Part shown: one piece after another, positions 1 through 11,624 of the stretch | Position numbering within the stretch: the stretch's first letter is position 1 | Layout of the letters: each line of letters begins with the position of its first letter | NCBI GenBank assembly: GCA_037176705.1 | Contig: JBAWUJ010000121.1 | Coordinates: forward strand, 1-64,000 | Direction of reading: 5' to 3' | Length of the DNA stretch: 64,000 nt | From: Molossus alvarezi | Taxonomy: Eukaryota > Chordata > Mammalia > Chiroptera > Molossidae | Made by a program: the position numbers and the translations under genes | Notes under the pieces: generated by a model | What the model saw: only the letters and a program-made list of their open reading frames with translations | What the model was told of the DNA's origin: nothing | Database searches by the model: none

Positions 1-2068
1 CCTTTCCAATTTGGATCCCTTTTATTTTCTCTTCCTGTATGATTGCTGTGGCTGAGACTTCCAGTACTATGTTAAATAAGAGTGGCGAAAGTGGGCATCC
101 TTGCCTTCTTCCTGTTCTTAAGAGACATGCTTTTAGATTTTGCCTATTGAGTATGATGTTGTTTGTAGGTTTTTCATATATGGCCTTTATTATGTCTAGA
201 TATGATCCCTCTATTCCCACACTGTTGAGCATTTTTATCAGAAATGGCTGCTGGATTTTGTCTAAGGCTTTTTCGGCATCCTTTGTTATGATCGTGTGGT
301 TTTTATTTTTCTTTTTTTTTATGTGGTGTATCACGTTTATTGCTTTGCAAATATTGTACCAGCCTTGCATTTCTGGAATGAATCCCACTTGGTCATGGTG
401 GATAATTTTTTTGGTGTATTGCTGTATCCGATTTGATAGTATTTTATTCAAGATTTTGCATCTATGTTCATCCGGGGTATTGGCCTGTAGTTTTCTTTCT
501 TTGTTGTGTCTTTTTCTGGTTTTGGAATGAGAATTATACTGGCTTCATAAAACTAGTTTGGAAGTCTTTCTTCTTCTTGAGCTTTTTGAAATAGTTTGAG
601 GAGAATGGGTGTTAGTTCTTCTTTGAATGTTCGGTAAAACTCCCCTGTGAAGCCATCCAGTCCTGGGCTGTTGTTTGCTGGTAGAGTCTTGATTGCATCT
701 TCAATTTCTTCTGTTGTAATTGGTCTGTTCAAGTTTTCTATCTCTTCCTGATCCAGATTTGGGGACTATGTGTTTCTAGAAATTTGTCCATTTCGTTTAG
801 ATTGTCTAATTTTTGCCATATCATTCTTCATCATAGTTGTTAACGATCTTTTGTATTTCTGTGGTGTCAGTTGTTATTTCTCCTCTTTGCTTTTTGATTT
901 TGTGTATTTGGGTTCTCTCTCTTTGTTTCTTGGTGCGTATAGCTAAGGGTCCGTCAATCTTGTTTATTTTTTCGAAAAACCAGCTCTTTGTTTTATTTAT
1001 CCTTTGAATTGTTTTTGTGGTCTCTATGTCATTCATTTCTGCTCTGATCTTTACTATTGCCTTCCTTCTACTTGCTCTGGGGTTTTCTTTCTGTTTGCTC
1101 TCTAGTTCTTTAAGTTGTGAGGTTATATAATCTATTAGAGATTTTTCTTGTTTTTTGAGGTAGGCCTGAAGTGCTATGAACTTACCTCTCAAAACTGCTT
1201 TCGCTGCATCCCATAGATTTTTTGATATTGTGTCTTCATTTTCATTGGTTTCCATGAAGTTTTTTATTTCTTCCTTGATCTTGTTGGTGACCCATTCATT
1301 GTTTAATAACAGCTATCTAGCTTCATGTGTTCAAATGTTTTGTATGTTCGTCTTGCAATCAATTTCTAGTTTCATGCCATTGTGATCTGAGAAGATGCTT
1401 GATTTGATTTCAGTCTTCTTGAACTTGTATAGACTTAGTTTGTGCCCTAACATGTGGTCTATCTTTGAGAATGTCCCATGTGCACTTGAGAAGAATGTGA
1501 ATTCTGTAAGATTGGGGTGTAATTCTCTGTAGATATCTATTAAATCCATTTGGTCTATCGCTTTATTTAGTGTCTCTGTTTTCTTGCTAACTTTTTGTCT
1601 AGAGGATCTATCCAGTGATGTCAGCAGGGTGTTGAAGTCCTCTGCTATGATTGTATTGCTATCAATTTATCTTTTGAAGTCCTCCAGTAGATTTTTAATA
1701 TATTTTGGTGGTCCAATATTGAGTGCATATATGTTTATCAAGGTTATATCTTCCTGTTGGATAGTTCCTTTCAATATTGTGTAGTAGCCTTCTTTGTCTC
1801 TAGTTATGGCCTTCATTTTGAAGTCTATTTTATCTGATATGACTAGTGCTACCCCAGCTTTCTTTTCCTTTTCATATGCTTGGATGATTTCTTTCCATCC
1901 CTTCACTTTCCATCTATGTGAGTCTTTTAATGTCAGGCGGCTCTCTTATAAACAATATATGGATGAGTCATGCTTTCTTATCCAATAAACTACTCTGGGT
2001 CTTTTTATGGGAACATTCAGTCCATTTACATTTAAGGTGATTATTGATATGTACTTATTTATTGCCAT
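1..2068 (-). pseudogene. L1-A ORF2 (endonuclease-reverse transcriptase), partial and broken
   Basis: ORF2p nicks DNA and reverse transcribes L1 RNA at the target site. The frame starts near 2068 (Met-Ala-Ile-Asn-Lys). Endonuclease fragments lie at 1906-1667 (ISDKIDFKMKAITRDKEGYY, INIYALNIGPPKY) and 1549-1331 ([24 protein letters not shown]). The segment at 1255-821 is the linker between endonuclease and RT, and RT blocks follow down to base 1. The window cuts the gene before the RT catalytic FADD block. Several frame breaks separate the pieces. Confidence 0.9.
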
Positions 2069-2113
2069 TTTTGTTTAGTGTGGTTCTATTTTTCTTCCCA
2101 TTTCTTCTGCTGA

Positions 2114-3013
2114 TTACAGTAGTCCTTTTAACATTTCTTGCAGTGCTGGTTTGGTGCTAATGTATTCCCTTAGCCTTTTTTGCCTGGAAAACTTTTTATT
2201 TGACCTTCTATTTGGAATGATAGCCTGGCTGGGTAGAGTAGTCTTAGATTCAGATCCTTGTTTTTCATGACCTTGATTACTTCATGCCATTCTTTTCTTG
2301 CCTGTAGTGTATCTTGTGAGAAATCAGCTGAGAGCCTTATGGGGGTTCCTTTGTAGGCAACCTGTTGGTTCTCTCTTGCTGCTTTTAGGATTCTCTCTTT
2401 ATTTTTAATTTTTGGCCCTTTGATTACTACGTGTCTTGGTGTGGGCTGGTTTGGGTTCTTCTTACTTGGGGCTCTCTGTGCTTCTTGAACTTGAATGCCT
2501 TCTTCCTTCAACAAATTAGGGGAGTTTTCTGTCATTATTTCTTCAAATATATTCTCTAATCCTTGCTCATTTTCTTCTTCAGCGATTCCTATTATGTGAA
2601 TGTTACTACATTTCCAGTTGTCCCACGATTCTCTTAAGCACTCTTCCTCTTTTTAATTGTTTTTTTTTTTCCTTTTGGTTTTCTCATTGTTTGATTTTTT
2701 TCTATCCTAACTTCTAATTAACTGATCCAGTCCTCAGCTTTCTCTACTCTGCTATGTGTGTTTTTTTATTTATTTATTTATTTCTGATTGTCATTCTTCA
2801 TTTCTTTTTGTTGGATTTAATTTGTAACTGGTTGATTTTCAACATTTCTATGTCTTTACTCATGGTGTTCATGTCCTTACACATGCTGTTGATGTTCCTC
2901 AAAATCATAGCTTTGAGTTCTAGCTCCATTTACTTGCTTAACTGAAGTTCATTTATCTCCTCTTTGGTAGAGGTCTCTTGTTCTTTCATTTTGCTTTTGT
3001 TTCTGTGTTTCAT
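2114..3013 (-). pseudogene. L1-A ORF1 (RNA-binding chaperone), broken
   Basis: ORF1p of L1 is a trimeric coiled-coil RNA chaperone that coats L1 RNA in the cytoplasmic RNP. Here the likely start is the Met at 3013, giving MKHRNKSKMKEQETSTKEE. An open stretch from 2535 to 2170 holds the C-terminal domain, including the motifs PTPRHVVIKG and IRLSADFSQDTLQARKEW. The central coiled coil and RRM region (about 2540-2930) is out of frame. The frame closes near 2114, about 45 bases before the ORF2 start near 2068, the usual L1 spacing. It has no coding capacity today. Confidence 0.85.
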
Positions 3014-3833
3014 TATTTTGGCTATCACAGTGCGCTTCAGAGCCTGCCAATATTTCCTTGTGGGTGTTGGTATTCTGTTGTTTTTGGTTCCCTCTCCTGA
3101 ATTTGAATAAGCCAGGGTGAACACACTTTACACACCACTGTCAGCCTTACTTTCCTGATTAAAGTTGCTAGCCCTGGGAATGGTACACTAATCATCTAGC
3201 TTTTTGCCTGGAGGATATCAGTAGCAGTTGTCTAAAGAACCCTGACTTCTCCTTTGAATGAAAAACTCCCTTAGGTGCTCAGCATAAGGGGATTTCCTGA
3301 GGTGGGGCAGATGTTGGTTGTTAATGGACCTCAATTAGCATTTCAATGGCCACCTTGTGGGGTCGAATCTCTGAGGGAGGGGCCACTGCCTCTCCCCAGG
3401 GTCCTGGGAAGAACTAAGACAACCACAGTTCTCCATCGCTGCACTCAGCAAAAGCTCTGAGCACCCTCCAAATCCTGAGTGTCCCAACATGGTTCCAGTC
3501 CAGTCTGCCCTCCCTCTGCCGGAGCCCTAGGTAAGTGGCTATGGCTCTTTGAGCCTCTGTCCAGACTCTGAGTTGTGGAGCCGCTGGGAGTTTAACCTGA
3601 GGGCGCTCATCACAACTAAGGCCGCTGCTCCCATCTAAGGCCACTGCCTACGGTGGGCTCCCAGCTACCCTTTCGCATCTTTGCAAGTCTATCAGAATTG
3701 AGTCAGTGTTATGTGATCCTTCCAGCTGCTTTTCTGTTGCATTTTCCTGATCATTTGTCTTTATTATCATTGTAATACAGTTTGTCCTGGGAAATGGTCT
3801 GTGTAGCTTCCATTCATTCTGCCACCATTTTAG

Positions 3834-4155
3834 AATCTGTTTTCCTAACTCTTGAGATACCTGGTTTATTCACTCATTGAACAGAAATGACTGCTGACTA
3901 TACCAGGTTTTGGGGATGTAACAGAGAACAAAGCAGACAAAAATTCTTGCTCAAATGGATCTTGCATTCTACTGGGGGAGAAACAGGCAGTTAACAAAAG
4001 TCATATCAGATGGTGCCAAAAGCTATCAAGCATAAAACGAAAGACAGTGTGATGAAGGTTCTAACATATACTTCACCTTTCCTTGATTACTTTACTGTTC
4101 TCTCTGCTCTGTTTGACCTTATTGCCCTTTCCATTTATTTTCATCTTATACATTT
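3834..4155. other. Old single-copy flank, paralogous to 25213-25545
   Basis: This is not L1. Bases around 3890-4000 read like an ancient mammalian interspersed repeat of L2 type (phrases such as 'ttttggggatgtaacagag' and 'gagaaacaggcagttaac'), but I cannot confirm the family. Nearly the same sequence, with about one difference in ten by eye, recurs at 25213-25545. That shows the flank and the neighbouring L1s were duplicated together. No gene is seen. Confidence 0.7.
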
Positions 4156-7100
4156 TTTAAATAATTTTTTATCTATTTATTTTTGTTATGGATGGTTCTC
4201 CTTTTTTTCCCCATTGACACCCTCATCCCTATACCCATTACCGCATACCCGGCTTTGTTGTCCGTGTCTATCAGTTTTGCCTACATGCATATAAGTTCTG
4301 TGGTTTATCTCTTCTCTCCCCCCACAACCCTATCTTCTGAGGGTTGTCAGTCTGTACCTCACTTTCACGTTTCTGGGTCTACCCAATTTCTCAGACTTTT
4401 ATGTTCATTATATTCCATAAATAAGTGAGGTCATGTGATATTTTTTGTTCTTGGCTTGGCTTGTTTCACTTAAGATAATACTTTCCAGGTCCCTCCATGT
4501 AGTCTCAAAGGTAAGAGATCTTTCTTTCTTATAGGTCCATAGTACTCCATTGTGTATATGTAGCACTTTTTTTATTCATTTGTATACTGATAGACACTTG
4601 GGATGTTTCCAGGTCTTAGCTATTATAAATAGTGCTGCTACGGACATGGGGGTACATATATCCTTTCTGATTGATTTTTCAGGCTTCTTAGGGTATATTC
4701 CTAGAAGTGAGATAACTGGAACAAATGGCAGTTCAATTTCTAATTTTTTGTGATAACACCATATTTTTTTCAATAGTGGTTACACCAGGCTGCATTTCCA
4801 CCAGCAGTGTACTAGAGTCCCCTTTTCTAAACACCCTCGCCAACACTTGTTGTTTGATGATTTGTGGATGGCAGCCATTCTGACATGTGTGAGGTGATAC
4901 CTCATAGTTTTTTTAATTTTCATCTATGATGATTAGTGCTGTTGAGCATTTCTTCATATGTCTCTCAGCCATTTGTATGTCCTGTTTGGAAAGATGTCTA
5001 TTTAGTTCGTCTGCCCATTTTTTAATTGGGTTCTTTGTCTTCTTTTTGTTGAGTTGTATGTGTACTCTATATATTTTGGAAATTAACCACTTATTTGATA
5101 TTTCGTTGGCAATTATGCTCTCCCATAGAGTGGGTTGCCTTTTCATTTTGATGCTTGTTTCTTTTGCTGTCCATAAGGTTTTTAGTTTGATGTAGTTCCA
5201 TGTGTTTATTTATTTATTTTTGTTTTGTTTAGTTTCTCTTGCCCTAGGCGATGTATTGGTAAAAATTCTGCTGCCTGTGATGTTTGAGATTTTGCTGCCT
5301 GCATTTTCTTCTAGGAATTTTTTGGATTCACAAGTCACATTTAAGTCTTTTATCCAATTTGACTGTAGTTTTGTGTATGGTGTAAGTTGTTGGTCTAGTT
5401 TTATTTTCTTTTCATATTTTTGTTGCATGTAGCTGTCCAATTTTCCAAACACCATTGATTAAATAGGCTCTCTTTCCCCCTTTGTGTGCTCTAGCAACCT
5501 TTGTCAACTATTAATTGACCATACTGTCTTGGGACCATTTCTGGGTTCTCTGTTCTGTTTCATTGATCTGCATGCCTATTTTTGTGCCAGTAGCAGGCTG
5601 TTTTGATTACAATGACGTTGTAGTATAACCTTGTACCTGGTACTGAAATCCAGTTTCACTTCCTACTTTCTAAAGCAGATCTCTTTTCTTTTTTCTTCTT
5701 GTTTAATTGCTTTGACTCAGACTTCCAGTGCCATGTTAAATACAAGTTGCAAGAGCGACCATTCCTGTCTTGACCCTGTTATTAAGAATAATGTTTTAGT
5801 ATTAACCCATTGAGTATAATAGTGTCTGTAGGTTTTTCATATATGTTGAGATATGGTATTTCTATTCCTACATAGCTAAGTGTTTTTATCAGAAATGAGT
5901 GCTAAGTTATGCCAAAAGACTTTTCAGTATTTATTGATATGATCTTATGATTTTTATCTTTCATTTTGTTTATATGATGTGCCATATTTATTGATTTGCA
6001 AATATTGTACCAGCCATACATCCCTGGGATGTATCTGACTTGGTCAAGGTTTATAACTTCTTTTATGGTATTGCTGAATTGAATTTCCTAATATTTTTGG
6101 AAGGATTTTGGCATCTATGTTAATCAGGTATAGTAGCCTGTACATTTCTTTCTTTGTAGTGCCATTATCTGTTTTCTAAATTATAATTATGCTGGTTTCC
6201 AAAATCAACTCTGGAAGTGTCCCTTCTTTTAAAAATTTTTGGAAATAGTTTGTGAAAAATGGGGGTTAATTATTCTTTGAATGTTCAATAAAACTTCCCT
6301 GTAAAGCCATCTGAGCCCAGGCTTTTGTTTTCTGGGAGTTTCTTGATTACATCTTCAATTTCCTTAGTTGTTATTAGTCTGTTCAAGTTTTCTGTCTCTT
6401 CCCGGTTCAGTTTTGGGAGACTGTATGATTCTACAAATTTGTCAGTTTGTCCTATATTGACCTATTTGTTGGCATATAGTTGTTCATAGCATTTTAAAAC
6501 AATCTTGTTTTTCTGTGGTGTCAGTTGTTACTTCTCCTCTTTTTTATCTGATTTTGTTTATTTGAATACTTTCTCTTTGTTTCGTTGTGAGTCTGGCTAA
6601 GGGTCCATCAATGTTGTTTATTTTTGTTAAGGAACCAGCTCTTTGTTTCATTGATCTTTTGAATTGTTTTTTAATTTCTATGTAATTTATTTTTACTCTG
6701 ACTTTTCCTGTTTATTTCCTTCTACTTCCTCTGGATTTTTCTTTTTCTTTACATTCTAGTTCTTTAATTTGTATGGTTAGATATTGAATGAAAAGTTTTC
6801 TGTTTTTGGAAGTCGGCATGTAGTGCTATGAATTGTCCTCTCAGGACTTCTATTGATGCATCCCACAGATTTTGTGTTGTTGTGTTTTCATTTTCATTGT
6901 TCTCCAGAAAGTTTTTCTTTTTCTCTTTGTATCGTCACCAGAGGACAGTTTTGCATTTACCTTCAGATAAAGTAGGAGGAAGAGAGAAATAGAGAGAGAC
7001 AGAAAAACAGTGATGTGAGAGAGACGTATCGACTGGTTGCCACGCACAGGACCCCAGACAAGGTTGGAGACTAAGTACAAGTGAAGCACGTGCCCTCAGT

Positions 7101-8117
7101 GGGAACCAAACCGAGGACTCTCTGGTCCAGGCTGACATTCTAACCGATGAGTCAAACCAGTCAGGGAGGTTTCCAGGAAGTTTTAAAACTCTTGCTTGAT
7201 CTCCTTGGTAACCCCTTCATTGTTTAAGAACATAATATTTAGCCTGCTTGTGTTGGAGTGTTTTCATTGTAATTAACTGCTACTTTTATGCCATTGTGAT
7301 CTGAGAAGATGCTTTATTTGTTTTTTCAATCTTCTTGAACTTGTAGAGACTTACTTTGTGTCCTAACGTGTGTTCTGTCTTTGAGGATGTCCCATGTGCA
7401 CTTGAGAAGAATGTGAATTAAGCAGTTTTGTGGTGTAATTCTATGTAGATATTTATTAAAACCATTTGATCTAGTACATAATTTAAAGTCTCTGATTCAT
7501 TGTTAAATTTTTATCTAGATGATCAATTCAGCTGGGTGTTGAAGTCTCCTGCTATAATTGTGTTGCTTTTTGTTTCTTCTTTGACGTCCTCCAGAAGTTT
7601 TATAAAGTATTTGTACTCCTTTATTGGGTGCATATATGTTTACTAAGGTTGTGTTCTCCTGTTCCTGTTGGATAGATCCTTTCAATGTTATGTAGTGGCC
7701 TTCTTTGTCTCTAGTTAATATATTTTGAAGTATATTTTATCAAATATAAGTATTGCTACCCCAGGTTTTTTATTTATTTATTTTTTTCTGCTTGCTTGGA
7801 AAATTCCATCCTTTCACTTTCAAACTATCTGACTCTTTTGTTGTGAGTTGTGCTTTCTTATACATTCAGTGTCTCTGTGTCTTTGGATCAGAGTGTTTAA
7901 TCAATTTACATTAAAGTTATTATTGATGTGTACTTATTTTTATTGCTATCTTCACTTATTATGGTTATATTTCTCTTCCTATTTCTTCTGCTTATTACAG
8001 CAGTTCTTTTGGCATTTCTTGGAGTGCTGGATTGGTAGTAATATGTTCCCTTGGCTTTTGTTGTTTGTCTTTGTTTTTTATTTGCATGGAAACTTTTTAT
8101 TTCACCTTCTATTTTGG
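4156..8117 (-). mobile_element. L1-D, composite LINE-1 (unit 1)
   Basis: The 3' UTR lies at about 4156-4430, followed by the ORF2 C-terminal region (4430-5450), RT pieces (5460-6800), a SINE at 6917-7168, endonuclease pieces (7190-7950) and the tail of ORF1 (about 8000-8117). There it is cut by the KCNK1 fragment. All frames are broken. A join near 5110 links a part like 26400-26480 to a part like 28230-28300 of unit 2, which suggests recombination between two adjacent L1s. A second internal deletion removes the RT catalytic area near 5645. Confidence 0.88.
6917..7168 (-). repeat. Ves-like SINE, old, shared by both duplication units
   Basis: This is a tRNA-derived SINE in minus orientation: a GA-rich body on the plus strand at 6975-7020, then 'gggaaccaaacc' (B box complement) and 'gagtcaaaccagtcaggga' (A box and head complement). 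It is flanked by 'tccagaaagttttt' and 'tccaggaagtttta', a decayed target-site duplication inside the L1-D linker region. The same SINE sits at the same L1 position at 30037-30293, so it was there before the segmental duplication. Confidence 0.85.
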
Positions 8118-8792
8118 GTGTGGGGGCGTGGAAGGTGGGTTGGGACCAAAGGCGGGGGTGGGGGAGCTGCTTGGCCAGCTCTCCTCTGTCTCCAGCTTGG
8201 AAAGATGTTTTGGTCCCTGGCCGCCAGCTCGTGCATCAGCCTGGTGGGCGGCCCCACTCTGCCTGGTCTTTGGTGCCTTGGTTTTTTGTCGGTGGCGTTG
8301 CCCTATGAGTACCTGCTGTGCCAGGAGCTGCTCAAGGTGAAGTGGAGCCTCCAGGATCTCGATTGCCTGTCTGAGCCGCAGCACGAGCAGGTCCTGGGCC
8401 TCATGCTGGAGGCAGCAGCCAGGGCTTGTCGGGGCTCAGCAATGCCTTCGGCCGCTGGAACTGGGACTTCACCTCCATGCTCTCTTTCTCAGCACCATGC
8501 TCTCCCCACAGGTAGGATCCCGGTGGCCCAGCACCACAGCCGCTCTCCACCCTGTGCTCCCCAGGACCCCCCTGTCCTGCCATCTCCCTTCCCTGTGTCC
8601 CCAGCCCCCGCCGCCCTCCTGCTCCCACCCCGCGCATCCCCAGCCCCTCCATCCTGCCTGTCCTCACCCGGGTGCACCAGCCCCTCCAGCTTGGCCACTG
8701 GCCCCTCCCTGGGCCTCTTCTGTGGGGATTCGCAAAGGGCGGGCTGGTGGAGTCCAAAGCTGGTGAAGTGACCTCAGGACCTCACTTGGGTG
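8118..8792 (+). pseudogene. KCNK1: KCNK1 (TWIK-1) exon 1 plus start of intron 1, fragment copy 1
   Basis: KCNK1 encodes a two-pore-domain potassium channel of the plasma and endosomal membrane. From the Met at 8205 the frame reads MFWSLAASSC, then LPYEYLLCQELLKVKWSLQ and EQVLGLMLEAA, which follow the N-terminus and cap helices of TWIK-1. After a one-base shift it reads NAFGRWNWDFTSML, the start of pore loop 1. The exon ends at 8511, followed by a gtaggatcc splice donor. K2P genes are known to carry an intron within the first GYG filter, which fits this position. About 20 residues of the first membrane helix are deleted. The retained donor and intron show a genomic fragment, not a processed copy. 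L1-D ORF1 and L1-E ORF2 abut it in the opposite orientation. It is non-functional. The assignment rests on recalled family sequence. Confidence 0.85.
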
Positions 8793-9469
8793 TTTGATGT
8801 ATTGCTGGATTTGATTTTCTAATATTTTGTTAAGAATTTTGGCATCTGTGTTAATCAGGGATATTGGCCTGTAGTTTTCTTTTGTTTGTAGTGTCTTTAT
8901 CTGGTTTGGGAATTAGGATTATGCTGACCTCAGAAAGTGAATTTGAAAGTGTTCTGTCTTCCTGGATTTTTTGAAATAGTTTGAGAAGAATGGGTGTTAG
9001 TTCTTTGCATGTTCTGTAAAACTTCCCTGTGAAGCTGTCCAAGCCTGGGTTTTTGATTGCTGGGAGAGTCTTGATTATATCTTTAATTTCCTTAGTTGTG
9101 ATTGGTCTGTTCCAGTTTTCTATCTCTTCCCCGTTCAGTTCTGGGAGACTATGTATTTCTAGAAATTTGTCCATTTGTTTATCTTTTGAATTTTTTGTGG
9201 TCTCTATGTTGTGTATTTCTGCTCTGATCTGTGCTATTCATTTTCTACTACTTTGAGTTTTTTGTTGTTGTTGTTGTTCCTTTGTTTGTTTATGTTTTCT
9301 ACCTAGTTTTTTAAGTTCTGATGTGAGATAGTCAATTAGAAAATCTAGTTTCCTGTGGTAAAGATTTATGTTATAAACTTCCCTATTAGGACTACTTTCA
9401 CTGAATTCCATTGATTTGGTGTTGTTGTGTGTTCATTTTCATTGGTTTCCATGAAGTTTTTAATTTTTC

Positions 9470-11624
9470 TTTCTTTCTTTCTTTTTTTTTTAAATCTTAA
9501 TTGTTAATGGAGAATTTATTACAGATGTTCCACATGTTTTCCCCCATTGCCCCCCCCACCCCACTCCTGCCCCCCTCTTGTTTTCCCACAATATTGTCTG
9601 TGTCCGTTGCTTATACATATATGTTCTTTGGTTTATTTCTTCCCACCCCCCCAAACCCTTTCCCTTTGAGGTTTGTCAGTCTAGCAATGAATTTGTACTT
9701 CTTAATCTCTTCACCCTTTTCACTCATCCCCCAACCCCCCTCCCATCTGGCAACCAACAAAATGTTTCCTGTATCTTTGAGAATGTTTCTGTTCTGCCTG
9801 TTTCTTTTGTTTGTAGATTCCATTGTTGATAGATATATTCATTGCCATTTTGTATGTTCATATATTTTATCTTTTTCTTCAAAAAGACCCTTCACATTTC
9901 ATATAATAACGGTTTGGTGGTGATGAACTCCTTTAACTTTTTCTTCTCTGGGAAACTATATGATCATCGATTCCATATGACAGCTTTGCAGGATAGAGTA
10001 ATCTTGGTTGTAGGTTCTTGCTTTTCCTCACTCTGAATATTTCTTGCCACTCCCTTCTGGCCTGCAAAGTTTCTTTTGAGAAATCAGCTGACAGTCTTAT
10101 GGGAACTCCCTTGTAGGTAACTAGCTGCCTTTCTCTTGCTACATTTAAGATTCTCTCTTTGTCTTGAAACTTTTGCATTTTGATGATGATGTGTCTTGGT
10201 GTGGGCCTCTTGGGGTTCATCTTGTTTGGGACTCTCTGTGCTTCCTGGACTTGTATGTCTGTTTCCTTCAACAAGTTAGGAAAATTTTCTGCCATTATTG
10301 TTTCAAACAGGTTTTCGATTTCTTGTTCTCGCTCTTCTCCTTCTGGCACCCCCAAGATGTGAATGTTGGCATGCTTGAAGTTGTCCCAGAGGCTACTTAC
10401 CCTCTCCTCATTTTTTTTTTGGATTCTTTTTTCTTTTTGCTGTTCTGATTGGGCATTTTTTGCTTCCTTATATTCCAAATCGATGGTTTGCTTCTTGGAT
10501 TTATGTACTCTACTATTGAATCTGTGCAAATTATTCTTTATTTCAGTTCATGCCTCCTTCAATTCTGACTGTGCATCCATAATTTCTGACTGGTTCTTTT
10601 CTATGCTCTTGAAGCCCTCACTGAATTCATTGAGTATCCTTATAAGAAGTATTTTGAACTCAGCATCTGTTAGGTTGCTTATCTCCATTTCGCTTAGTTC
10701 TTTTCTTGGGGTTTTGTTCTGTTCTTTCATTTGGGACCTGTTTCTTTGTTTCCTCATTTTGGCTGCCTCCCTGTGTTTGTTTCTGTGTATTACTTACCTA
10801 GTGGTATGGGGGTAGCTGAGACCAGGTGCTGCTCGTTTGAAAGAATTTAGAAAAAACCTGAAGCAGTATCCAAGACAGGCCAATCCAATGGCTAAGCAAG
10901 TGCAACAGCTTGGGTGGGCCTGAAAGTTGGGTGGGGCGGGGCCTCAGGGAGTCTCCAGGGCAGGGTTACTAGTGTGATCCAGGTTGCTGGAGACCCAGAT
11001 ATGGTGGTTGTATGCCGCCCCAGGGAAGGGCTCAGCAAAGGAACAAAGGCCTCTGACATCACGTTTGTCCTGGAGAAATCCCCTCTCCAGTGCCAAACAG
11101 CTCAGTTCTTCCCTGTATATCTCTGGTGTCCCTCGAGCTGCCTCCCCTCCAAGCTTTGAGGGAATGAGTCCCATAAGTCCATGTGCGGACCCTTTAAGGA
11201 GCTGCCTGGGGCTCCAGCTGCTTCAGCTTCCCTGAGCCTCAGTTCCTGCTGGTTTTTCCAGCCAGAAGTTATGGGGATTCTCTTCCTGGCACTGGAAGCC
11301 TGAGCGGGGCACCTGGTGTGAGACAGGGACCCCTCAGTCCTCAGGAAATACCTTCCCAGCTGAGGTATCCTCCTGATTTTTATTCACCACATGTGGGTGT
11401 GGGACCAGCCCGTATCGCCTCCTGCCCTCGCACCTCTGGCCCTCAACCCCTCCTACGAGTATGGATGTGGCTAATGCTTTAATTCCATAGTTGTAGGACT
11501 TCCATTCAGTTTGATTTCAGGCGGTTTTGAATGATGGTTGTTCTGTAGTTTAGCTGTAACTCTGATGCGGTTGTGGGAGGACGCGATACCGCGTTTACCT
11601 ACACTGCCATCTTGACTGGAAGTC
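9470..11624 (-). mobile_element. Full-length HAL1 (ORF1-only L1 relative)
   Basis: HAL1 elements are LINEs that carry only ORF1 and depend on L1 ORF2p. Here a 5' UTR (10758-11624) starts with the complement of 'cactgccatcttgactgg'. It is followed by one ORF (9933-10757), a C-rich 3' region (about 9500-9930) and a tail seen as a T run near 9482. No ORF2 is present between ORF1 and the tail. The flanks 'aagtttttaattttt' (9454) and 'aagttttttattttttt' (11625) form a target-site duplication. The unit 2 paralogue near 34350 is the empty site, so the insertion came after the segmental duplication. Confidence 0.85.
9933..10757 (-). pseudogene. HAL1 ORF1, one nonsense codon from intact
   Basis: From the Met at 10757 (MRKQRNRSQMKEQNKTPRKE) the frame runs about 275 codons. 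It holds an N-terminal helical part, an RRM-like core (NIHILGVPEGEEREQEIEN) and a C-terminal domain (PTPRHIIIKMQKF, PIRLSADFSKETLQARREW), the usual order of L1 ORF1p. The only break I see is TGA at 10548-10550, where CGA would restore Arg, a typical CpG decay. The product would be an RNA-binding chaperone working in trans with L1 ORF2p. The near-intact frame argues for a young insertion. Confidence 0.85.

Larger units (their letters stand above)
1..3833 (-). mobile_element. L1-A, LINE-1 lacking its 3' part in the window
   Basis: Reading from high to low coordinates, this L1 has a 5' UTR (about 3014-3833), ORF1 (about 2114-3013) and ORF2 from about 2068 down to the window edge, where the sequence is inside the reverse transcriptase. 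The 5' end is the motif complementary to 'gccaccattt' near 3830. ORF2 holds endonuclease and RT blocks broken by stops and shifts, so it is dead. Its right flank and 5' UTR are nearly the same as those of L1-B (24310-25212), which makes it one partner of the tandem duplication. Confidence 0.95.

Noticed and set aside
7848..8771. A 307-codon open frame on the plus strand
   Set aside because: It is a chance fusion: its first third is antisense L1 and the rest covers the KCNK1 fragment and its intron. Only 8205-8511 has real coding ancestry, and it is frameshifted.
8118..8792. KCNK1 piece as a processed pseudogene or L1 transduction
   Set aside because: The exon is followed by a splice donor and intron sequence, with no A tail. 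It lies opposite in strand to both adjoining L1s, so ordinary 3' transduction does not explain it.
9501..9923. A 140-codon plus-strand frame with many hydrophobic residues
   Set aside because: It is the antisense of the HAL1 3' region; T-rich DNA mimics membrane segments.
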